Translations under genes and position numbers: made by a program
The notes under the pieces: generated by a model
The model's database searches: none
What the model was told of the DNA's origin: nothing
The model's input: the letters and a program-made list of their open reading frames with translations, nothing else
Shown: one piece after another, positions 6,872 through 14,889 of the stretch
Layout of the letters: every line of letters starts with the position of its first letter
How positions within the stretch are numbered: the first letter of the stretch is position 1
Assembly (NCBI GenBank): GCA_041665785.1
Contig: JBAYIE010000008.1
Location: 1-64,000 of the forward strand
Origin: JBAYIE01 sp041665785
GTDB lineage: Bacteria > Bacteroidota > Bacteroidia > UKL13-3
Direction of reading: 5' to 3'
DNA: 64,000 nucleotides

Positions 6872-8659
6872 CTAAAATTCGCTCAAAGCTGTTTCTTCCA
6901 GTGTTTGCCGTTGGTGTAAAGCAAAATAATAACCCCTTTTTTCGAGCAATTCCATATGTGTTCCCTGCTCAATTATTTTTCCTTCATCTAAAATCAGGAT
7001 ATGGTCGGTATTTTTTACGGAAGAAACGCGATGACTGATAATGAGAGCAGTTTTTCCGGAAATCCGTTGCTGAATTCGGTTAAGAATAAAAGCTTCTGTT
7101 CGGGTATCAATGGCAGACAGGCAATCATCCAGAATCAGGATTTCGCTTTCCCGGATCAGGGCACGTGCAATAGAGACGCGTTGTTTTTGCCCACCCGACA
7201 ATGTTATTCCCCTTTCACCAATAATGGTTTCCCCACCGTCATTCAATTCTTCCAGGGTTTCTGTTAAGCCGGCATCCTCTATGGCAGCATTCATTCTGCT
7301 TTTTCTCAACTCCTGATGTTGATCCAGTCCAAATGCTATGTTGTTATGGAGTGTATCCGAAAATAAAAAAACATCCTGCGGAACATACCCTATCCGATTG
7401 CGGTATTGAACCAGATCTATTTCACGCAAATCGTGATTGTCGACCTGAATGGAACCGGAACCAACATCCATCATTCGCATCATCAATTGGGCAATGGTAC
7501 TTTTGCCTGAGCCGGTTGATCCCAATATTCCCAGCGATTTACCTTTACGCAGTTCAAACGAAAGGTCGCTGAGTGCCGGAGTTGTTTTGCCCGGATAGGT
7601 GTATGAAACATGGTTAAAGGCAATCCGATCTTTCCATTGCGTAGGTGGTGTAATTGGGGAAACAATGGTGGGTTGGGTTTGTAAAAACTCGTTGATTCTT
7701 TTTTGAGAAGCGGCAGCCCGCTGCATCAGTGAAGTAGTAAATCCAAGCGCGGTAACCGGCCAAACCAATAAGTTTACATACACCACATATTCAGCAATAT
7801 TTCCAACCGTTATTTTACCATTAATCACCATCATCCCTCCTACAAATACAGTTAAAATGGTACTTAGTCCGGTAAGGAATACCATGAGCGGAAAGAAGGT
7901 GGCATCCACTTTAGCCAATGCCATAGAGCGGCGCCTGAATTCCATGATCAGACCGGATAGTGCCGACTGAGAATGCGCCTCCACGCCAAACGCTTTAATT
8001 ACCCTGATACCATTGTATGCTTCCTGCGTAAAAGATGTAATGGTAGAAAGTTGTTCCTGAATAGCGTCGCTTCGCTGATTGATGATATTGTGCACATAAA
8101 ATATACTGAACGATAAAACCGGCAATGGCAATAAAACATACAAGGCGAGTTCCGCATTTACGCCCACCATAGCCGGAATTACCACGCCAAAGGTGGCTAC
8201 CAGGTTGATAAAATACATGATGGCCGGGCCGATATACATACGCACCCGGCTAACATCCTCCGAAATACGGGCCATGAGATCACCGGTATTATTACGCCGG
8301 TAAAATGCCTGATCGAGTTGCTGGTAATGCTGATAGATCTCATTCTTTAAATCATACTCAATTTTTCTCGACATTACGATGAGGCTTTGACGCATTACAA
8401 ACAGAAAAATTCCCCGGATCAGGGCAAACAATAAAACCAATCCTGTACATTCCAGAATTATTGCTGCTATTTCTCCCGAAACTCCAGCTCTTGCAGCATC
8501 TCCCAGTCTCAGGTGAATCGTCAGTTCATCAATGGCACGTTGTACCGATTTGGCCGGAAAAACCGAAAAAAGGTTGGACCCAACCACGAAGAGAATTCCG
8601 AGTAAAAAACGGTATTTGTATTTTATAAAATACTTATTCAGATGAGCTAACTCTTTCAC
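6872..8659 (-). CDS. ABC exporter half-transporter with degenerate Walker B
   Basis: A 595-residue fused membrane-ATPase half exporter (MsbA/MdlA-like type I fold). About six membrane segments lie within residues 15-310 and the nucleotide-binding domain follows. Walker A is GSTGSGKST (380-388), the Q-loop region GYVPQDVFLF, the signature LSGGQKQR (488-495), and the switch His is in IISHRVSS (about 543). The Walker B end reads ILDDCLSA, so the usual catalytic Glu is Asp (512). In known heterodimeric exporters that change marks the degenerate half, so a partner half is expected, but none is in this window. Substrate unknown. Starts with GTG at 8659, divergent from the dehydrogenase gene. Confidence 0.9.
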   Translation of the reverse strand: MKELAHLNKYFIKYKYRFLLGILFVVGSNLFSVFPAKSVQRAIDELTIHLRLGDAARAGVSGEIAAIILECTGLVLLFALIRGIFLFVMRQSLIVMSRKIEYDLKNEIYQHYQQLDQAFYRRNNTGDLMARISEDVSRVRMYIGPAIMYFINLVATFGVVIPAMVGVNAELALYVLLPLPVLSFSIFYVHNIINQRSDAIQEQLSTITSFTQEAYNGIRVIKAFGVEAHSQSALSGLIMEFRRRSMALAKVDATFFPLMVFLTGLSTILTVFVGGMMVINGKITVGNIAEYVVYVNLLVWPVTALGFTTSLMQRAAASQKRINEFLQTQPTIVSPITPPTQWKDRIAFNHVSYTYPGKTTPALSDLSFELRKGKSLGILGSTGSGKSTIAQLMMRMMDVGSGSIQVDNHDLREIDLVQYRNRIGYVPQDVFLFSDTLHNNIAFGLDQHQELRKSRMNAAIEDAGLTETLEELNDGGETIIGERGITLSGGQKQRVSIARALIRESEILILDDCLSAIDTRTEAFILNRIQQRISGKTALIISHRVSSVKNTDHILILDEGKIIEQGTHMELLEKRGYYFALHQRQTLEETALSEF

Positions 8660-8694
8660 GGGGGTATGGAATTATGAATTCTTGAAAATTGAAG

Positions 8695-8702
8695 TACTTT
8701 TG
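8695..8702 (+). promoter_or_regulatory. Candidate -7 element of the dehydrogenase gene
   Basis: TACTTTTG matches TAnnTTTG and lies 37 bases before the ATG at 8740. No good TTTG was found 19-21 bases upstream, so this is only a partial promoter match. Confidence 0.4.
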
Positions 8703-8739
8703 CAAACTAAATTATTAACCCGCATTTAACGAAATCACT

Positions 8740-9840
8740 ATGTCAACAACTCAGGGAGCTTCTCAAAATCAGACAGATGGCCTTTTCGGACAACTTGCCA
8801 CATACGACCACGAACAAGTGGTTGTTTGTCAGGACAACCATACCGGCCTGAAAGCCATCATCGCAATTCACAATACAGTTTTAGGTCCCGGATTAGGTGG
8901 AACCCGTGTTTGGAACTATGCCTCTGATGCCGACGCTTTGAATGATGTGTTGCGTTTGTCGCGCGGAATGACTTATAAAGCGGCCATTTCCGGATTAAAT
9001 CTGGGTGGTGCCAAGGCTGTTATTGTTGGTGATGCATCTGTTATTAAAACAGAAGCGCTGATGCGTAAATTCGGTCGTTTTGTTGAAAATCTGAACGGGA
9101 AATATATCACTGCCGAGGATGTGAATACCACTACCAAAGACATGGAATATGTACATATGGAAACATCGCATGTGGTGGGCTTGCCCGAAAGCATGGGCGG
9201 TGGCGGGGATCCTAGTCCTGTAACAGCTTATGGTGTTTACATGGGAATGAAAGCTTCGGCCAAACATGTATGGAACAGCGATAGTTTAAGCGGAAAAAAG
9301 GTAGCTATTCAAGGTATTGGAAAAGTAGGCGGACACCTTCTGGAAAGACTGCATCAGGAAGGAGCTCAACTTTTTATTACGGATATTAACGAAGGAATAC
9401 TGGATCATTATGCCAAAACATTGGGAGCAACCGTGGTGAAAGGCGATGAAATATATGGATTGGATGTAGATGTGTTTGCACCTTGTGCTCTGGGAGCAGT
9501 GTTAAACACTGAAAATATTGGTAAATTGAAATGCCAGATTATTGCCGGCGCTGCCAATAACCAATTGGCTGATGAAAATATACATGGGCCAATGCTGTTA
9601 AAAAAGGGCATCGCCTATGCTCCGGATTTTTTAATTAACGGTGGCGGGCTGATCAATGTTTATCAGGAGCATATCGGATACAACCGCGAGACTGCCTTGC
9701 GCAAAACAGAACATATTTACGATATCACATTGCAGATTTTCAAAAATGCCGAAGCCAGCAAAACGCATACGCAACAAGCGGCCATGACCATGGCTCAAAA
9801 CCGCATTAACGACATGCTGAAAGTTCATTCTACCTATTAA
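8740..9840 (+). CDS. Leucine/Glu/Phe/Val dehydrogenase family
   Basis: NAD-dependent amino acid dehydrogenase of the Glu/Leu/Phe/Val family, 366 residues, best fitting leucine dehydrogenase. It would interconvert branched-chain amino acids and 2-oxo acids with release or uptake of ammonia. The catalytic region shows GMTYKAAISGLNLGGAKAV. The second Lys of the family lies in a GGAKAV context where many relatives have GGGKAV. The Rossmann dinucleotide loop is AIQGIGKVGGHL. Substrate specificity (Leu, Val, Ile) cannot be fixed from sequence by eye. The gene is monocistronic, with a strong terminator directly after its stop codon. Confidence 0.9.
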   Translation: MSTTQGASQNQTDGLFGQLATYDHEQVVVCQDNHTGLKAIIAIHNTVLGPGLGGTRVWNYASDADALNDVLRLSRGMTYKAAISGLNLGGAKAVIVGDASVIKTEALMRKFGRFVENLNGKYITAEDVNTTTKDMEYVHMETSHVVGLPESMGGGGDPSPVTAYGVYMGMKASAKHVWNSDSLSGKKVAIQGIGKVGGHLLERLHQEGAQLFITDINEGILDHYAKTLGATVVKGDEIYGLDVDVFAPCALGAVLNTENIGKLKCQIIAGAANNQLADENIHGPMLLKKGIAYAPDFLINGGGLINVYQEHIGYNRETALRKTEHIYDITLQIFKNAEASKTHTQQAAMTMAQNRINDMLKVHSTY

Positions 9841-9852
9841 TTTTACCTTTTT

Positions 9853-9887
9853 GGGGATCGTCTGATAAAAAGCGATTCCCTTTTTTA
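9853..9887 (+). terminator. Rho-independent terminator after the dehydrogenase gene
   Basis: Arms GGGGATCG (9853-9860) and CGATTCCC (9873-9880) pair with one G-T wobble around a 12-base loop. The stem is followed by a run of six or more T. It separates the dehydrogenase from nusB. Confidence 0.85.
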
Positions 9888-9905
9888 TATTTAACGTTCT
9901 GATTC

Positions 9906-10847
9906 ATGTTTAACAGGAGATTTTTGAGAGCCAAAGTTTTTCAGGAGCTGTATGCTTATTCGCAGGATGAAGAACCGCAATACAGTTTGCACGAAAAAAG
10001 CCTGTTGAAAAGCCTGAGTAAGGCTTACGAGCTGTATTTCTATTTACTATCGATGCCATCGGAATTCCGTTTTTTTGTAGGTAAACAACTTGAAAACGAG
10101 CAAGCCAAATATTATCCGCGCGAATCCATTATCAATCCGTTGAAGGCGATCTATCAGAATAAAGCCATACTTAAACTGGAAGAAAGTGAGTTGCTGAAGA
10201 GCCGTGTAAAAACCTATCATTTAAAATGGCTGAATACCGATGATTTATTCAAATCAGTATGGCATGAACTGAAAAGCAATCCTTTTTTTGAAAAATACGG
10301 CGATGCACCTGAACATACTTTTACCGAGGACCGTAAAGCACTCAGCGAGATTTACCAGATTATTATCGGCGAATCAGAGTTGTTCAATGCCTATATGGAA
10401 GAATTGTTTATCAACTGGGAAGATGATCAGACTGTTGTTACTTCTTTCCTGCTAAAAGCCATCGACAAGATGAAGGAAAACAGCAGAGATGAATACATTG
10501 GAATTGCCGCTGATGATGCGGAAGACAGGCAATTTATGTGCGATTTGTTTAGCCAGACCGTGGAGAAAAACGAAGAGTTGACGGCATACATTGCATCCAA
10601 AACCAAAAACTGGGAACCTGACCGTATTGCTGTATCTGATCTGTTGCTGATGAAACTGGCCTTGTGCGAAATACTTAATTTTCCGTATGTGCCGGTTAAA
10701 GTAAGTATCAACGAATACCTGGAATTGGCCAAATTATACAGCACGCCAAACAGTCATGGATTTATCAACGGAATTCTCGACAAAGTGCAACTCGATTTAC
10801 GTAAAAACCATAAAATAGAAAAGCTGGGCCGTGGCCTGGTAGAATAA
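9906..10847 (+). CDS. nusB: Transcription antitermination factor NusB (long Bacteroidota form)
   Basis: NusB with NusE/S10 promotes antitermination on rRNA operons. Here the protein is 313 residues, about twice the roughly 140 of E. coli NusB. The canonical NusB fold is at the C-terminus: NWEPDRIAVSDLLLMKLALC followed by FPYVPVKVSINEYLELAK and the closing FINGILDKV. The N-terminal half begins MFNRRFLRAKVFQELYAYSQ, itself resembling a NusB first helix, and continues with a charged helical region. This long architecture is the usual one in Bacteroidota, so I do not regard it as a fusion artefact. The next gene starts 29 bases after its stop. Confidence 0.92.
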   Translation: MFNRRFLRAKVFQELYAYSQDEEPQYSLHEKSLLKSLSKAYELYFYLLSMPSEFRFFVGKQLENEQAKYYPRESIINPLKAIYQNKAILKLEESELLKSRVKTYHLKWLNTDDLFKSVWHELKSNPFFEKYGDAPEHTFTEDRKALSEIYQIIIGESELFNAYMEELFINWEDDQTVVTSFLLKAIDKMKENSRDEYIGIAADDAEDRQFMCDLFSQTVEKNEELTAYIASKTKNWEPDRIAVSDLLLMKLALCEILNFPYVPVKVSINEYLELAKLYSTPNSHGFINGILDKVQLDLRKNHKIEKLGRGLVE

Positions 10848-10876
10848 ATGTGCAATTCAATTTAAAGACCATGCAT

Positions 10877-11359
10877 ATGAAAAACAGTATCCTTTTTATT
10901 GCCTTAGGGCTGCTCACAGCAGCTTGCGGAAACAGTAACAAACCGCAAAAAGCCTCTACCGATGCCGTATTCAATGAAGCTTCAGCCGATACTAGTCAGA
11001 CTTCCGACAAAGGAGTTCCTGCCATTACGTGGGTGAAGGTTATGCATGACTTTGGGAAAATTACCCAGGGTGAAAAGGCAGAATATTCATTTAAATTCAC
11101 CAACACGGGTTCAGGCCAATTGCTGATTTCGAATGCGGTAGCAACCTGTGGATGTACAGTACCGCAATATTCCAAAGAACCTATCAATCCGGGAGAATCG
11201 GGTTTCATCAAAGTGATTTTCGACAGCGAAAAGCGTCTCGACCGGTTTGAGAAATCAATTACCATTACCAGCAATACCTCTCCTGCCGAAACGGTTTTGT
11301 ATATAACCGGAATGGTAATACCCAAACCCGAGGAACAGGAACGGATCATGAACCAATAA
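10877..11359 (+). CDS. DUF1573 lipoprotein
   Basis: A 160-residue predicted lipoprotein. The signal peptide runs MKNSILFIALGLLTAACG with Cys in the lipobox. The DUF1573 domain follows a Ser/Thr-rich linker, with hallmark segments HDFGKITQGEKAEYSFKFTN and TCGCTVPQYSKEPINPGESG. It has an immunoglobulin-like beta-sandwich fold, and the function of the family is unknown. Start: GTG 10850, ATG 10871 and ATG 10877 are all in frame. I prefer 10877 because it gives a clean signal peptide. It probably shares a transcript with nusB upstream. Downstream is a low-complexity spacer before yajC. Confidence 0.85.
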   Translation: MKNSILFIALGLLTAACGNSNKPQKASTDAVFNEASADTSQTSDKGVPAITWVKVMHDFGKITQGEKAEYSFKFTNTGSGQLLISNAVATCGCTVPQYSKEPINPGESGFIKVIFDSEKRLDRFEKSITITSNTSPAETVLYITGMVIPKPEEQERIMNQ

Positions 11360-11360
11360 C

Positions 11361-11533
11361 CAAGTACGAATTACAAATTACGAAGTACGAATTATCTCAA
11401 GATGAAACTTGTACTTATTAAGAAAGATGTCTCTTAACATTATTACATACTTACACATTTACATAATTATAATCCTGCTACCCCTATAACCAATAACAAT
11501 TAACCAATAACTAATAACTAATAACTAATAACA
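11361..11533. repeat. Low-complexity AT repeat spacer before yajC
   Basis: No gene. The left part (11361-11393) contains three or four variants of TACGAATTACGAA. The middle holds TTACATACTTACA, shared with the gap after hrpB. The right part (about 11486-11533) is a tandem of TAATAAC/AACCAAT heptamers, with about four copies immediately in front of the yajC ATG. The heptamer tract would form an unstructured, G-free yajC leader. Confidence 0.65.
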
Positions 11534-11854
11534 ATGACCAATTTAAACATTCTAATGATGATGGGCTCCGGCGAAGGTGGAGCGATGTCTTTTCTGCCCC
11601 TGATCCTGATTATGGTGGTATTTTATTTCTTCATGATTTATCCGCAAATGAAGAAGAACAAGGAGCAGAAAAAATTCCGCGAAAGCATTGGCAAAGGCGA
11701 TAAGATCGTTACCATAGGCGGAATTCACGGAAAAATTCTTGAAATGAACGATGTTACTCTGATCATCGAAAGTGAGGGCACCCGGTTGAAAATTGACCGT
11801 ACCTCTATTTCCATGGAAGCTTCCCGTGCATTGAACGCACCGGAGAAAAAATAA
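11534..11854 (+). CDS. yajC: Preprotein translocase accessory subunit YajC
   Basis: Small inner-membrane protein that associates with SecDF and the SecYEG translocase. It has 106 residues with one strong membrane segment (FLPLILIMVVFYFFMIYPQM), then the conserved basic stretch KKNKEQKKFRESIGKGDKIV and the family motif TIGGIHGKI. The N-terminal Gly/Met-rich residues before the membrane span are typical. No secDF gene is adjacent. coaE follows after 8 bases and is presumably co-transcribed. Confidence 0.93.
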   Translation: MTNLNILMMMGSGEGGAMSFLPLILIMVVFYFFMIYPQMKKNKEQKKFRESIGKGDKIVTIGGIHGKILEMNDVTLIIESEGTRLKIDRTSISMEASRALNAPEKK

Positions 11855-11862
11855 TCCGTTAT

Positions 11863-12450
11863 ATGCTTAAAATAGGAATAACCGGATGCATCGGAAGCGG
11901 AAAAAGTACCGTTGCATCCGTTTTTTCTCATTTAGGCGTTCCTGTTTACAATGCCGACGAAAGAGCAAAATGGCTCATGGCGAATGATGTGGATCTGATT
12001 GCAGGAATTAAAAAGTTGTTTGGTATGGAAGCGTATCAAACCGATGGGAGTTTAAACAGAACACTTATTGCTAAACAGGTTTTCGAAGACCGCAAAAGTC
12101 TGGACCAATTAAATGTCTTGGTACATCCTGCCGTTTACCGTGATTTTGATGCATGGTGTGCTCTGCAGCAAGCGCCTTATGTGATCAAGGAAGCTGCTTT
12201 GATGTTTGAAAGTGAGAGTTTCAAACAATTGGTTGCGGTTATAGTGGTTACTGCTCCGGAAGAATTACGCATTCAGCGAGCAATGCAACGTGATGGAATT
12301 ACCCGTGAGGCTGTTTTGATTCGTATGAACAATCAAATGACACAGGAGGAGAAACGAAGCCATGCACAGCTTGAAATTCAAAATGACGAAGAACACCTGA
12401 TCATTCCTCAGGTGCTGGTCTTGCATCAAAAGTTTACACAAGGCAGTTAA
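11863..12450 (+). CDS. coaE: Dephospho-CoA kinase
   Basis: Phosphorylates the ribose of dephospho-CoA, the last step of coenzyme A synthesis. 195 residues, standard size. The P-loop is GITGCIGSGKST at the N-terminus, and the substrate-binding VPVYNADERAKWLM follows. A lid region lies around residues 100-130 and the ATP-binding RMNNQMTQEEK near 150. Preceded by yajC with an 8-base gap. It converges on the LolC/E-type permease gene with only 2 bases between stop codons. Together with coaBC at 44.5-45.7 kb this gives two CoA-pathway loci in the window. Confidence 0.94.
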   Translation: MLKIGITGCIGSGKSTVASVFSHLGVPVYNADERAKWLMANDVDLIAGIKKLFGMEAYQTDGSLNRTLIAKQVFEDRKSLDQLNVLVHPAVYRDFDAWCALQQAPYVIKEAALMFESESFKQLVAVIVVTAPEELRIQRAMQRDGITREAVLIRMNNQMTQEEKRSHAQLEIQNDEEHLIIPQVLVLHQKFTQGS

Positions 12451-12452
12451 GT

Positions 12453-13667
12453 TTATTCAAAACGGATTACCCGCGCAGGAAGAATCCGGTTCACAAAACG
12501 TACGGGTAACATCAGAATCAACAGGCAAAATACTGCTGAACCTATATTGATCAACAAAATATCCATGGTTTCCATTCGAATCGGTACCTGACTGATGAAA
12601 TACGATTCCTGAGGCAATTTAAGCCAGCCTCCATATTGTTGCGACAGGCAGAGACCAATACCGATCAGGTTGCCCAAAAATAATCCGCTCAGCATAAGAA
12701 AAGCCGCCATATTCAGGAAAATGCGACCGATGCCGGCATTGTTCATTCCCAACGCTTTTAAAATCCCGATCATATTGCTTCGCTCTACAATCAGGATAAG
12801 CAAAGCGGTCATCATATTGATGCAGGCTACTACCACCATCAGTATAATGATTACGATTACGTTGAGATCCAGCAAGCCAAGCCAGTCAAAAAGTTCGGGA
12901 TATAAATCGCGCGACGATTGAACCTTTTCGTTGTAAGGAACATACGCTACGATATCGTTTACACGCTTTTCTACCTGCGTAAAATCGTCTACATAAATTT
13001 CGTAACCGGTAATAGCCCCTTCAAACCAATTGTTCAACTTCTGTACCTGCCGCATATCGGCAAACACATATAGTTTATCCATTTCATCAAAACCGGTATC
13101 GTAAATGCCGGTTACATTAAACCGCCTTGCACGGGGTGGATCCTGCACAAAATAAACTGTTACCCGGTCGTGCAATTTCAACTTTAAGGTGGAAGCCAGT
13201 TTTCGTGATACAAGTAAGTTGTTTGAAACAGCAGAATCAAAATGGAGCGTATCCCCTTCTACCAGATAGTGTTTCAGAAAATTCCAGTTGTAGTGATTAT
13301 CGATTCCCTTGAGTACAATTCCTTCAAACTCATCGCTGGTTTTAATGATGCCGGGTTTGGTTGCAAAGCGCTGAATGCTTTGTACACCGGGCGTTTTCAG
13401 GATCATCCTTTCCATGATAGTGTCGGTCATGATAGGAATAGTTTCGAGCGAGTTGTTCAAATCCAGCTTCGAAATTTGTATATGCGTACTGAATCCGGTT
13501 ATTTTGTTTTTAATCTCAAGTTGGTATCCTTTTACAATGGCTTGCGAAATAATCATGATAGCCACACTCAACCCTACTCCTGCCACTGCAATACGAATGA
13601 TCAGCGACGATGTTCCGGTATGTTTGCCTGTTGAGAGGCGTTTTGCGATATAAAAAGATAAATTCAA
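12453..13667 (-). CDS. LolC/LolE-type ABC transporter permease
   Basis: Inner-membrane permease of the FtsX/MacB superfamily, 404 residues, resembling LolC/LolE that release lipoproteins from the inner membrane. An N-terminal membrane helix (SLIIRIAVAGVGLSVAIMII) is followed by a periplasmic MacB-like domain (about 55-270) and three C-terminal membrane spans in an FtsX domain ending RILPARVIRFE. No ATPase partner is adjacent. Start: the open frame runs far upstream over namZ on the other strand and cannot be used. The TTG at 13667 gives MNLSFYIAKRL, the usual N-terminus of Bacteroidota relatives, and leaves 13 bases to the divergent namZ start. Confidence 0.9.
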   Translation of the reverse strand: MNLSFYIAKRLSTGKHTGTSSLIIRIAVAGVGLSVAIMIISQAIVKGYQLEIKNKITGFSTHIQISKLDLNNSLETIPIMTDTIMERMILKTPGVQSIQRFATKPGIIKTSDEFEGIVLKGIDNHYNWNFLKHYLVEGDTLHFDSAVSNNLLVSRKLASTLKLKLHDRVTVYFVQDPPRARRFNVTGIYDTGFDEMDKLYVFADMRQVQKLNNWFEGAITGYEIYVDDFTQVEKRVNDIVAYVPYNEKVQSSRDLYPELFDWLGLLDLNVIVIIILMVVVACINMMTALLILIVERSNMIGILKALGMNNAGIGRIFLNMAAFLMLSGLFLGNLIGIGLCLSQQYGGWLKLPQESYFISQVPIRMETMDILLINIGSAVFCLLILMLPVRFVNRILPARVIRFE

Positions 13668-13680
13668 ATTAATCCCTGCG

Positions 13681-14889
13681 ATGTTCAATAATCCTTTCGA
13701 ATATAAAAAGCCCTTTGTACTTTTTCTGTTTTTGTTTGTCTTTACCTGCATATCGGCACAGGTAATTACGGGTGCAGAGCAACCCGACAAGTATTTACCA
13801 ATGTTGCACAACAAACGGGTGGCACTGGCAGTAAACCCAACTTCGATGATCGGGGGAATGCATTTGGTGGACAGCCTGAAAAAGCATAAGATAAAAATTA
13901 CAGCGATACTGGCTCCCGAACACGGATTCCGGGGGAATGCAGAAGCCGGGGCAAGCATAAAAAGCGGAATGGATAAAAAGACAAAGTTGCCTGTGATCTC
14001 TTTGTATGGTAAACACAAGAAACCCACTCCTCAGGATTTAAGCAAAGTGGATATAGTGGTATTTGATATGCAGGATGTGGGTGCGCGTTTTTATACGTAC
14101 ATATCCACCTTACATTATATCATGGAAGCCTGCGCCGAAAACAATAAACCCTTGCTGGTTCTGGATCGTCCGAATCCAAATGGATTTTATGTCGACGGAC
14201 CTGTACTCGACCCCAAATTTTCTTCCTTTATCGGAATGCATCCGGTACCCATTGCGCACGGAATGACCATTGGAGAATATGCACAGATGATTAACGGTGA
14301 AGGCTGGTTAAACAAGGGTTTAGCTTGTAAGCTCACAGTGATAAAAATGGAAAATTACGATCACAACACGCGGTATAATTTACCTGTTAAGCCTTCACCA
14401 AATTTACCCACCATGGAATCTGTTTACCTTTATCCCAGTATATGTTTATTTGAAGGCACCAATTTCAGTCTGGGTAGAGGAACATCCACTCCGTTTGAAT
14501 GTGTAGGCAAACCGGGGTTGAAAAGTGGTACCTATACTTTCACCCCACGTTCAATCAAGGGAGTTGCCGATAATCCACCGTATATGAACAAAGAATGCAA
14601 GGGATTTTTATTGACGGCTTTTGCTAAAAACGTGTTCCCAGCAAATCCACGTATTTATTTGTCGTGGCTGATTGATTTGTATCATCAGGATACTGCACAA
14701 TTAAGTTTTTTTACTCCTTTTTTTGATAAGCTGGCCGGTACGGATCAATTGCGTTTGCAAATAGTAGCCGGTAAAAGTGAAGAAGAAATTCGTAAGAGCT
14801 GGCAGGCTGATCTGCGAAAATTCCGTGACATGCGTTTGAAATACCTCTTGTACAAAGATTTTAGCGTAATTTACAGTTCCGAAAAATGA
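13681..14889 (+). CDS. namZ: Exo-beta-N-acetylmuramidase NamZ family (DUF1343)
   Basis: DUF1343 protein. The characterised member is NamZ, an exo-acting N-acetylmuramidase used in peptidoglycan recycling. The 402 residues begin with a signal peptide (KKPFVLFLFLFVFTCISAQ), so it acts outside the cytoplasm. Family motifs include ILAPEHGFRG, VVFDMQDVGARFYTYIS, LDRPNPNG, HPVPIAHGMTIGEYAQMING and the substrate-loop GTNFSLGRGTSTPF. The acidic residue in PEHGF and those around DMQDVGARF are candidates for catalysis, by inference only. The stop codon overlaps the ccmB start by four bases, so the two are translationally coupled. The 5' end lies 13 bases from the divergent permease start. Confidence 0.92.
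   Translation: MFNNPFEYKKPFVLFLFLFVFTCISAQVITGAEQPDKYLPMLHNKRVALAVNPTSMIGGMHLVDSLKKHKIKITAILAPEHGFRGNAEAGASIKSGMDKKTKLPVISLYGKHKKPTPQDLSKVDIVVFDMQDVGARFYTYISTLHYIMEACAENNKPLLVLDRPNPNGFYVDGPVLDPKFSSFIGMHPVPIAHGMTIGEYAQMINGEGWLNKGLACKLTVIKMENYDHNTRYNLPVKPSPNLPTMESVYLYPSICLFEGTNFSLGRGTSTPFECVGKPGLKSGTYTFTPRSIKGVADNPPYMNKECKGFLLTAFAKNVFPANPRIYLSWLIDLYHQDTAQLSFFTPFFDKLAGTDQLRLQIVAGKSEEEIRKSWQADLRKFRDMRLKYLLYKDFSVIYSSEK

Noticed and set aside
10747..10960. Antisense frame over the nusB 3' end and DUF1573 start
   Set aside because: Shadow frame with no motif.
11361..11533. CRISPR-like array in front of yajC
   Set aside because: The repeats are short degenerate tandems without unique spacers, and no cas genes are present in the window.
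13668..14027. N-terminal extension of the LolC/E-type permease frame
   Set aside because: Would overlap namZ and encodes nothing like the family. TTG at 13667 gives the expected start.
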